64,000 bases of DNA, from NCBI GenBank assembly GCA_028583405.1, contig CM053251.1, forward strand, positions 7,382,602-7,446,601, read 5' to 3'. A program made the translations under genes and the position numbers. Each line of letters starts with the position of its first letter. Within the stretch, counting starts at the first letter, position 1. Shown in pieces: positions 49,001 through 61,000 of this stretch. The notes beneath the pieces were generated by a model. The model was not told the origin of the DNA. It saw only the letters and a program-made list of their open reading frames with translations, and ran no database searches. This DNA is from Pogonophryne albipinna. Taxonomy: Eukaryota; Chordata; Actinopteri; Perciformes; Artedidraconidae.

Positions 49001-52000
49001 GATCTTTTACTTTATCAAATATAACAGGGGTGTCAAACTCAAATACACAGTGGGCCAACATTTAAAAATGGGTACTAGTAGAGGGCCGGACTGGTTCAAT
49101 GTTTATTGCAAAACGTATTGAAATGAACTTATTGCACATATTAAACCTGGAACTAACAAAGCTTAAATTATTGCCTATAAAAACAACATTAAACATTAAA
49201 TAATCAGTTGCATTAATTTCTTATGGCTCTATCTGCAGCTTTTCCGGAGTCATTTCTTATGATTACATTTTTCCACAGGCCAACAACAGCTTCAAAAAAA
49301 CTATTTCCCTCAAAGAACAAACCAAACATGCCCTGTTGTCTCAAGAAACAAAGTGCAGAAGGAAACATCCATTAAACTCAGTTTGCTGCTCTGATGCTAG
49401 TTCAGATACTTGGCATCTCATCTTGGGTGCAAGGTCATCAATGTTTGGGGTCAGGCTCTGAGCTGAGGAAACCCTCAGGATGGAGTGAAGGTGTGCGTGC
49501 AATATACCGGAGGGCCAGATCTCAGAGTAATTCAAAATTATCCTGCGGGCCGAAATTAAATCCACCAAGGGCCTGATTTGGCCCCCGGGCCTTGAGTTTG
49601 ACACATGAACTATAAGGAGGAGTCATTTTACAAAATGCTACTGTTGCACATGCACTAAGCAAAAGCCCGGTTTCTTCATCTTTTGACATCCTTGTTGTGC
49701 TTTAATTTGACCTGACCTGACCACACAGGAAGGACACGTGTACATTTCACTCAGAAACACCTCCTTTTGTACAAATGAGCTAAAACGAGACAAAAATGCG
49801 GTCTGTCTTCATTATCGAGACAAAACACTTTAGGAATGTTTGTTGAAAAATGTGCGGTGGAAGTAATGCACAGTGTGCAGGCCAACCGGGCTGGACTTAA
49901 AATGCCTTTTTGTTGCAACAGATCACGGTTATGTATGAAATTATAATTCCCTTTTACAGTTTCTTTGCTCAGGAGAGTTTGGGTTACCTATTTGAGCCTT
50001 TCAGCCTCAGGTGAAAAGAAAAACAAAGGTGCCTCACACTGTACAGTCCACTTCAGGGGAAGGCAAACAACTCGCAGCATAGTTTCAGAGCATGTGGTTG
50101 AAAGCGTATTTACCTCCGATAAACAGGAAAACGTTTCTGCATACAGTGTAGGGCTATGTGAGGAGAGGTATTACATGTTATAAGGAGGAACATGTATAGC
50201 TGACTCACAAGCCTTTTTTCAACCCTTAGTGTCACCGTGACACTGACAAGATCTGGCTGTTCTCCAGTTAAACTGCATTGTTCTGTGTTTCACAGTACCA
50301 GTCTGTATATGTGTTGTTGTCAGAAGGACAGACTCTGTTTTAGAGCACTGGGCCGAATGATAAAATGCTCAGAAAGGGTTTGTTAAAATATGTAGCGAGG
50401 TAAACAAGTCCCTGTACAAAGGTTGTTTATCCAGGGACTTGTTCTTCTTTCTGCTCAAAAAGGGGATGTAGTAATATGATAACAAAAAAATGCTTTTGTT
50501 TTGGGGTTGAAAATACAGCTGCAACAATCAATCGCCAAGTTTTGTGATAATCAATTAATCATTAAAGTACATTCTCATGCATAATGGCAGAAAAGCCTGT
50601 TATGGAGATGTTCTGCTTTTAATTGGTTTTAAATCATATTAAACCAAATATGTTTGTGTTTTGGTAATATATAATAAAATAATGTATTCATAACCTTTTT
50701 CTTTGAGACACTGGACATTTTTCACAGTTTTAGGATACGTTATGCACTAAACAATTTATTCATTAAACGCAGTGCTATTTAGAGATGATAAATATGCATG
50801 TCATTTATTAGGCTTATTAGAGTTAATTCAGGCATTATATTCCTTCCATCCTTTTCTAGAAGAATGAGGCACATTTACAAGACGTAACAGCACCACAAAT
50901 ATCTCCCCCGTCTCACACAAGTGCCCCTGCGCCGGCTGAAGTGGACACTTGCGGGTGGTGCCTTCAATTGAGAGAAAAGCCGAATTCTAGCACATAATAG
51001 TTTAATGGCCCGCTGCTCTTAGGGGAAAGAAAGGAGAGATTTGTTGGGCAGTAACTTTCCCCTGTGATGCTGAAGGATGTTTTTGTGCAAGCTTGTGGTC
51101 CGGGTGTGTTTCCTGGGGTGGGATTTACGGTTATGGGCTCTGGATGTTTGTGTAGGAGATTGGTCATGGCGAGGGGTGGATTGGCCAGTGAGCTCCTGCT
51201 AGCAGGGGGACGTCACTGCTGGCCATTGGGTCGACCCGCTGAAATGTATACAGCTACTATACGAGATGGGGCTGGTGGTGCTGTCTGTGTTTTCGAGTCA
51301 AACCAAAAACAGATAATGTTATGCTTACTCAGGTGTGAATTATAACAACACGCTGTCCCAACAGATTCTTACATCCCTCGTTTCACACGTCTGACAGAAT
51401 GACTCATTTCTGTTACGTAATATTGTAGTACTCTCCGTGACCCATACTGTAGTAGGTTACGTCGTTCCTTCAGGCAAATGGAGATCTACTCGTAAAACTT
51501 CTCAAGGTGAAGTCATCTCCGGATGAAAACAATTGGCTAATAATCAAAGCTTTTATTTGTTATTACAACATAACAGTTTAAACGGAAAAAACATTAGTTC
51601 ATTACATTTTTCAGGAACAAAATGCTGATATTTATTTGTACTTCATATAATATGATATTTTATTAAATACAAATATGTTTTAGGAATATTTTTGTGTGTC
51701 AGACAGAGCAAAGAATTTAAATCTCACCTTGATTGTTTTATTGTCAAAATAACTGACAGATTAATCATTTGCAGCCTTCACCATTTGTAAAACAAGAAGA
51801 CTATTATTATTTTGCTATGGTTTAAAACTATTGTTTGTACTGAATTATTGTGTATAACCAGTTTGTTCTTGTTTCCTTTACTGCTTTGTCTCACCTCCTT
51901 GTGTACTGAAGCCCTGTGAAAGACAGTGTGTAGATACAAGAATGCACCCTTGTCATGCACCTGCCGCAAAGTCCCCCAAACATGTGATGAAGTGTCAGAG

Positions 52001-55000
52001 AATTAGCGTGAAGCCCGGACCTCACAGAGTGCAGCCCACTAATAGGCTGAGAGCAGGTAGCTGTTTATGGAGTGCCTGCTGTTTACCGTCTGTGTGATGT
52101 CTGGGGCCCCGCTCCGTCACCAAACAAGGCATGGGAAAAGCCAGAGAGGCACCCAGCAATGCTGCGTTTGTTTGGACAGCGGGGGAAACTAGTGTTTGGA
52201 GATAGTTTCCTGACCAAACAACTCCACCTGTCGCAGATCAGGTTGCAGCTCTGCAATGCAAGCAGAGTGTGTTACAGTGGGGATGTAATATCTGACCTTG
52301 TGGTTTGTGATTCAAGAGACTAGCTTATTTGACTCGGGTGTCTCAGATTCAGGTTTTCTCCACGTATTGCCAAGTAGGTTCACATAAACAAGCAGAGGTG
52401 GGACAAGTACTCAGATCTTGTACTTAAGTACTTGAGAAGCACCAGAGTGTAGGAATACTCTGTTACAAGTCCTGTATCCAAAATCTTACTCGAGTAACAG
52501 TAGGAAAGTACCAAAAGTAAAAGTACTCATTATGCAGATTGGCCCATTCAAGAATAATATATATTTGTTTTGATTATAGTTTTTAATTAGTTGGAGCTAA
52601 TTTTAATTATTGTGTATACTGTAGGAAGTTTGGATTTACTCCAGGTGTAACTAAAGTCTGTAGTAAGAGGAATTAAGTTATTCGAAAATACAACTATAAA
52701 ACGATACAAAAAAGGAAATACAATAGGATAACAAATTATCGTGGAAAAAAAGAAATATGAGCAGTATATCAGAATTTAAAAGTAGACTCGCGGTGCCGTT
52801 TTAAAGGGATATGTGAGACGGACCAACTGTGTTCACCTCCATTGGTAGGGGAGCTTTTAGGGTGATGACTGAGTCCCCACGGAGAACAATGTGTCTGGAA
52901 TGAGGTAGACGGATACGCTTCTAAAAGAAAACCTGAAAATCCTCTGCTGCTGCGGGCGTAAATCCGTCACCCTCACTCCTTCCAGAGAGCAGGCGGAGGA
53001 GGAGGGGTCCTGATGGAGAAACGGGGCCTCCCTGGTCTTTCGGTAAAACCCTGCGGCTGTTTCCCAAGCAGCGCTGTGTCACCACCAGCAGAGCTGCTCA
53101 GGCTTGTTTCGTGTCGGGGGGGGGGGATCGCGTGTCCAGACAGGCCAGTTGATTGCCCGTTGTTATCAGTGGGGGGAGCGAGGGCTGTAACCTCTGTCAG
53201 GCCACCTGAAGATTTGGATTAGATTCTCTGCACCAGACACACAATGAGCTTTGTCCGACACAATGGGACCCCCATGCACACAACAATATAGGACAGACAT
53301 TCATTTAAAAGATAAATGTTTGAGTGTAAAGTTGAGTCACCTCTCTTAAAGTGATACTCCTAAACAACACAATATGTTACACAAGTGTTTGCAACAGATT
53401 GACAGCAGCGAAGTGGATTGTTCTGGATGGGTGGTTTGAGAAGTTTCTCTTGACCTTTATATCCCCGTTTTCTGTGGACACTGGTCACCGGTAGAATCCA
53501 TTGTAACCAAAATGACTTGAAGCTTACTTTAATACCTATGGGGGCTGAATATTGGGTGGTCCATCCCTTTCGTGAACCTTGGGAATGATGTATTATAGAA
53601 TTTACTCACATGTATAGGCTACTTAATAGTTGGTAACTTTTGGAGACGTATGAATGCGACACGCGGATACACTTTCTGCTTTTTTATACGGGCTTTTTAT
53701 GCCATTGATTTCCATGTGTTTACATACAGAGCAACACGTTCTTGATTTAAAGACCTTCAGAATCAAAGATGTTTCTAACGTAATGTTTTGATCTTATTAT
53801 GCATGTTGCATTGCACACTAGACGACATATGTTGTACGGTTAGTTTCTGGTAACATGGTCTTGTTGTAGTGAAGTCATATAACAGTGGTACAAATCTTAA
53901 ACGAAAGACGGTAAATATAGAGAGCTTTCAACTACCAGATGGGTGACTTATTTAGTATGTTACATACTGTTAGAGGTTAACCCCTGTATCATTATTGTAT
54001 TTTTAACACTCAGCTGTCAGGAGTTGTGTATCAAAATAGGAACTAGAAGCATGACTACTATTGTTGTCAAGCACATGCGAAAGACTGTTGCAACATCCCA
54101 GGTTAAAGGCTGTTATTGAGCTGAAACAACAGAAAAAAGACAACTTTAATTATTTAATTCCTATTTCTCCAAGCAAAATGCCAATTATTGAATGTTTCCA
54201 CGGTCTTAAATTCAAATGTTAACTGCTTTTCATCAGTTTTTTTGTCTACGTTTTTGTACCTTTTCGTTTTATTGTCGTGTTTTAGTAGCTGGCAGTCAGT
54301 AACCTTCACAAACTCTTTTTACCGTGGATATATTTTCCTAAAAGGGAGGGCGGTGTTGATCTCGCAGAGAATAAATGAAGCAGGCCGAGCGTGAAGCGTG
54401 GCTGGGACGCCGGCTCATCCCACCACGGTAAAGAAAGACGAGCCTTGAGCTGCGGTGGCGGTGGCGGGGGGTCCTCCTTCAAACAATATAACCCGGCTCT
54501 GTGCCTCAGTGCTGTTATCTCTACCAAAACAATGGCACGGCCCCCCACAATTGCCTCCAAATTCCCAGTGCGCTTTTTGATGCCATTGTTGTGACAAAAG
54601 CACTCACCACTGATTTTGACCAGCTTTCTCTCAGCTGTCTCACGCTGCACTGAGCAAAGATCCTCTCACACAATTCAAAGGGCAACAATGGTGGTGAGCT
54701 GTCACACATCGTTTGACCTTGTTTTGATAACTTTATTCCCCTTTTTGATTGCTAGATACAGTTCTTTTGTTTGAATGTTTAATCTGGGTTTTTAGGGTGA
54801 AGAATGAACAATGTAGCTTAATTGCTCAGACTGGGCTGACCTACTCGTGTACAATAGGGAGGTTAAAGCTGGGGTAGGTAAGTTTGAGAAACCGGCTCGA
54901 GATACACTTTTTGTTATATTCCATGGAATGCTCTTAACATCCCGATAGCAATGAATATCTGAAGTGCTTTGACAAAAAATCCATACAAAAATGTCATCTG

Positions 55001-58000
55001 TGGAAGCTGTAGTACTGTAAAAAGCACGACCAATCATCTGAGCCGGCCCGGCTAAAGTAACTGGATGGCCTACCTGCCTGTCAGCCTTCCATCTGTGCAC
55101 AAACTTATCTCGTGCCCTCATTGGTCATGTGCGCGTTCGTGTGTGTTGGAGGAGGGGCTCTGTAAGGAAGTGGCAGATTTTTTCCGGTTGTGTATTTTCT
55201 AATTCTAGTGCACTCGAGCTGGTTTCTCCAAAATTACCTACCCCACCTTTAAGCTATGAAGACCCTTTTATTTAAAAAAAATCATCTATATGTTAAACCT
55301 TGTGTAATAGGTTATTTATCACCTTTGAATACAACTTTTTAAATCTTACAAAGTTATATTATACTGTATATGTTTTTGGGTATAGTATTGACATAGTTTC
55401 CTTTGTCTCTAATCTGAATCCTAATTCAAGTTTAGCAACCACCATTTTTGTCATGATACATTTATATTCTCCTTCATAAAACAGCAGCAAAGTGTAGTTC
55501 ATACAATTTCATGATCAATTTCTCTTAAAAACCGTATTCTTTATTGACTCCCTTATCGATTCCTTCAAATATTTTGGTTTGTAAAAGAGTAATACAGGTT
55601 TATTAGCAAATGGGGGACCTGAGATGCTTTGCAAGTTGTTGCTAGAGTCGATGCATGATTGATTTCTTTGAGTAGCTCTGCTCTCATTAGGGTGGTCTTC
55701 GTTCACTCATGCACACTGTCATATATCATCAATTGAAATGGCTGGCTGCTATTGGTTTGTTTGTGCCACTCTAGTGCTTTAGCTCAGCACAGAGGAGATT
55801 GTTTGACAGCAGGCAGTAGGATACAGCCAATACCAAAACAAGAAACAAATGCCCTGGATGGCTTTGTTCCAATCCAGCAGATTGGCTCAGGGACGTCCTT
55901 CTGTCTTTGTTGCCACAACATCACGGCTATTGTCCTTTCCTGACAATGTGAGTCCCCTTCACTTCTCTAAAGAACAGATTAGTCCAATTAAACCCTTCTT
56001 GTTTTAGAGGAAAGGGAAATGGATGATCCTAATCGACGTAACTGCTCCATATCAGCACTTTGTAGTCATGCTAAGTGGACATTCTCAGGTGTGTGTGGAC
56101 CTCATTAGGGACGGTTCTCATATGGTAATGGAAGAACCACACATGTCTTTGATCAGAAAATCTTCAAACGCCACTGAGCTAAGGATAAGAGGAAGGAGAG
56201 GGGGCTTAATGAAGGACCATTGTCAGTGTCGGTAGGGAGGGGAACCTCAAAGTGTGTGTTGCAGGGTCAGGGACCTCTCGCCTTGGGGCAGGAAGGCAGG
56301 TGAGGCCCCCCCCCCCCCTCTGTATTACCGGACGCATTTCCTCTAATCCTGGGGGGTGGGGAGCTAGAGACGGGGGTCGCTTAGCTTCTAATCAGCGAGA
56401 TAGACCCTTGTGTTGCTCTTGTGTCCTTTAATCTGTGTATATTTGGAGAGTATCCTCAACTCTTCTATGTGTTATGTTCCTAGTGATTCATTGTCAAAGT
56501 CTCTTCTCGCTTGACGTTTATATTCATGTCTATGGCTTCTGTCGTTCTTGTGAAATAGTTTCACAGATGGCAAGGGCTTATGTCTCCTTTGCGGATTATG
56601 TCTCTTCTACCATGTTTTACACCAGCCAATGGAGTTAGTGTTTTTAAATAAGAGAGGAGTCAAACGGGCAACACACACACTCTCATTCTCACGCCCTCTG
56701 TAATTCCTTTTAACGTTGCAATAAATTCAGCCTCTCATCTCGTGCTGCTGCTGCCTGGTGGGGTGGCCTTGATAAAAAACAGATGACTTTTCTGTTTCCA
56801 GACGGAGTCCCTGCTACTTTGAAAACACTGAGTGAGACATGAACTCACCTTTTGTCTTGGTGCCAACTGGCAGAGCAACAGCTGATTAGCCTTTATCAGA
56901 GCAGGAGACCGACTCATCAAGTGTCAAGATTGACTGATTTTCTTTTGGCTGTATTTAACCCAAAGAGCTAAATTGTCTGTAAAACACTGGTTTGAAAAGT
57001 GTGTTTGCTGTGCCGTCTGAATTCTCTGGAGAAATCTATACAGCGATTAGGGCTGCTCAATTATTCGTATTTTAATTGCAATTACGATTATGGCTTGTAA
57101 CAACGTAATCAAAATAAAACGATTATTTCTTTATTATTATTATTTATTTTCAAATTAATTAATTTTTGTATTGGTTTTTCAGTTGAATTATACTTAAAGT
57201 TCAGGGTAATCAACTGTTAAAAACATACTGTTCACATTTCTTTTCTCCAATAAATTGATGTTTTCAAAGTAAATGGATAATCGTTTTTAATAATCGTGAT
57301 ATCAATTATTGACCCAAATAATCGAGATTATGATTTTTGCCATAATCGAGCAGCCCTACAGAGGATCTATAAAGTCGTGAATAAGAGCAATGAGCCGTTG
57401 TGTTCATCAGTAAAGTGGAACTTCTGTGTGAACTATTCACATCTTAAACTGCACTGTAACTTTTTATTCATGTACTTTTTATCCATGTATTTTTTCTTTT
57501 AATGTTTCTTTTATTATCTTTTCTTTTTAATGACTGTTTTTAAATGCCTTTGTCTGAATGTCTTTCATTTTTGTAAAGCACCTTGAATTGCCTTGTGTTG
57601 AAAGCTGCTATATAAATAAACTTGCCTTGCCTTTCATTTAGACGCATACATACAGATAAGTGTATAATGCTCCTCACCGTAATGTGTGGTTCTACAGGAA
57701 ACGCATGCCTTTCATAGCAAAAGGACTTAGAACGTGGTATCCTTGCCAACAAAAAGAGATGGATGCATTTTGTACATTCTGTTCTTCAAGTGTCATCTTC
57801 TGAAACCTCTAGAAATATGCAATATCTTACTCAACTTTTTTTTTCTCCGCTCACTCTGTCAGCAGATTGCTGCAGAAAAGTATGCTTGCATAACAGCTAC
57901 CATATGTGCCACTTCAGTCAACTCTTTAAAACGTTATTTCTTCATGCTAATTTAGTACGAGTGCCCTTTTTTATTGGAGTGTGTTTTACAAACTGCGTCA

Positions 58001-61000
58001 CAGACACCGCACCAAAGTTGTGTTTTTTCTATTGCATAAGCTGTAAAAAGTTTAACAAATAAACACAACAAGACCTCAAAGACTTTGAAAGAGAGAGAAG
58101 CACAGATACAATAGGTGGCTTTGTAGTTGACTGGGACGTGTCTAAAGTACAAGTTTGAGTTCACTCGTGACCACAAAAACAGAGAAAGCACGTCATCATT
58201 TCTGAGTATTCATCAACTCCACCTGTGTGAGATTCTCATAACCGTGACATTGTTCCACCTGTTTACATAGAAACATCCCTCTTCCGCTGTACAAGGTGTC
58301 ACTCTCCGCCTGGAGGAAGCAGAAAGAAGTTGCATCACTGCACTTTTATGCCACAACAACTGCCTTAGTCACTGCCTCTCAACAAGAACCGTCTTCTAGA
58401 TCTCATCCATGCACGCAAATAAAACACAACACGTTTGACTTGAGGGAAATCATCTGGATCAGACACAGAAGACATCAACGTTTTAAAATAACAACATATT
58501 TGCCAAGTAATACGTGCAGCCAAGACCAAAGGAATGCATGGAATTCTTTTCACACTCACCTCCTGTGACTCAAAACGTAGTGTGATGGTGATTTTGACTA
58601 ATAGATGAAAATGTTGATTGAAAACTGCGTGGTAGTTGGGTTTCGAAGGTAGTCACGTATTGGTTGCCCTTACTAACTTTAAACCTGCATTGTCTCTTGT
58701 ATCCCCAGAGAGTCTAGAAGGTCTTCAGGAGGTGGTGCAGGAACGTTTGGCAGAGTTACTTCGCGTCCTCAAGACTGTCATCAGCAAACACCAGACCCTC
58801 AACTCAGTGGATATCCTCGGAGCGGCTGGCACGGTCATCGCCAAGGTCAAAGGTCAGTGAAAGTCACTTGCATGCACACAGACATACAGGTAAAAACAAT
58901 CAAATGGTGCTGCAATATCTTGGCTTTTACTCTGATTGTTGTATTACTGGTTCAGGCCTACATAAGTCATGCAGACTTGTGTGGGAAATACCCTGCGGTT
59001 ATATTTGATTGATCTTAGTTAGACTTGGCTTGGAGTTTTGTTTCTGAAAGGGCACAGTATGAGAAGAGAATACTCCTTCAGCAACAGCTCTGTTTCCTGT
59101 CTCCCGAATGAACACAAACAAAAGGAATCTCAACTCACGAGTTCACTCTGCTAGAAATGTGATCCTCTGCAAGGGTTTTTCTTCACTTGACTTGCACACA
59201 AGAATCTCTACAGCGGAGTCGACTGTAATTTGCATCCCATATTTCAGCGACCGCGGGGCCCCTTTGGCAGACGGCTTGTCGGTCCAGTGCATCCACGCGT
59301 CTTCATTCTTTTCCCCGCTTCGTGAGGTGTGAGAGTGTCTGACAACGCACCTGTCTCATCTCTATATCTGAATTATGAACTACTCCTCAAAAATGCTTAA
59401 AAATATCTGTCTGCATCTGCGGTTCATTGACGAGTGCTTTGACAATGTGTAGAATCCTGAAAGGAAACAAAAGAGATCCAGTGTCAGATGAGGCAGAGTG
59501 TTTTTGAGACTAACTTTAATAACAAGACTCGTTTCAAACACCTTTATTGCACATGTTTGAAGACCAATGTTTCTACGAAGGCCAGTGAAACACCTATGGT
59601 AAACAAAATCTACAAGACTTGTAAGAAATATTGCTTAACCAATTCAATATGGGAAATCAGTGTCGGCACTCAAACTGAGTTAAGCGGATTTGGTATCCAA
59701 TATTTGTGCCTTGAAGAAAATTTAGTTTTTTAATATTCATTTAGTTGCTACATTCTTCCCTGATGCTCGTGTCTAGATGTCTACCATATATTTGGTCTTG
59801 GCAAGGTTTGAAAATGTAGGATTACTATATAGCCATGGCCATCCTTGATCTCATCAGAACGCTCATGAAAATGATTAAAATGAGTTCAGTGCAGCGAGAC
59901 AATAAGGATCTCAAATCAAATCTTTAAATATTTTATTAAGAGGAAAAAACAGTTGTATTGCTGCATCCCTAAATAAAAGCATATTATGACATATTCAAGG
60001 TTTACCAAAATGTGCGGGTATAACCAAGGTATTTATTATACTGTATGCTCAAATCTCACAAAACATGCATAAATAAAACGCCCTTAAACTGATAATAATG
60101 CTGCTACTGTAGATTAAGGCCGTGCAGTTTGCGCTTTTTTCCTATTTTACAAGAAAAGCCATTTTGTCTTGCCTTAAATTCAGTAGCTGCATATGTTGTT
60201 GACAAGTGGGAATGTGCCTGTCCACAAGGGGGTGTCTTACATCAACACACACCCTGGTTGGACTGTCCCTAATGGCCAGTGGGTAACACAATGCTGCCAC
60301 AGTCACCGGGCCAGAGGAGGACTGAAAAGGAGAGGCTGAGAGAGAGGAATGAATCAGCGAGACATCAGAGATGAGGACTCAAAGGTTTGGATGATGACAG
60401 GCCTTGTGCGTCTCAGTGTCTTCAGAGTGTGTCGCCTCTTCACTCATGTTGCTCTTTGATGCTCAAAACACCTGGGGCATTTCGGCAGCTGCCAGAATTT
60501 ACTGGGAAAATCCCCCTCCCTTCCCATCCAAACATATGGTTGTCGAACCAGTTTTAAATACATATACATGTAGTGTTGTTTATGTCTTCTCTACATTAAA
60601 TACATGATCTGTTCACAGACTCATTGAATCAAACTAGACCTGGACAAGTTTCTATTTGTAGCCACATTGTGACAGTGTCCTTTTCCCCCTCCTCCTTCTG
60701 AAAAACTACAGGGAACTACAATAAAAGTGTCAACTTCCTCAGCATATTGAAATTCTTTCCCTGCTCTCTGTCCCCCTTTGTCTAGGGAAGATGCTTGAAG
60801 CACATTTGTTTACTACAAGTAAGCCAACTTCTATGTCAAAGGCAGGCAGTGTGTTTGTCACTATGCTATCTAAGAAAAACATGCAGTTTCCTCATAATAA
60901 AAACGATTTCTCCTTGCATATACATTTTCTTTTAATTTGTCCTCACTTATTAATCTATAATGTTTCAGTGTGTTTGTAACGGCTAATAGCACGCCGGTGA

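Larger units (their letters stand above)
43351..58708 (+). other. 15-kb first coding intron of the arhgap29-like gene
   Basis: Large intron dominated by repeats: L2 LINE (45786-47002), hAT MITEs (49025-49607 and 52393 onward), a TTAA MITE (54863-55252), an inverted-repeat element (57048-57358) and an L2 tail (57395-57634). It also has a diverged repeat at 50517-50620. Open frames of 60-110 codons within it show no family resemblance. The rest is ordinary sequence and may carry enhancers that I cannot identify. Confidence 0.55.

Noticed and set aside
50517..50620. Second copy of the GGCTGCAACTAA-type repeat seen near 3866
   Set aside because: Only the first words (GCTGCAAC) and an ATCAATTAATCATTAA block agree; too diverged to bound as an element.
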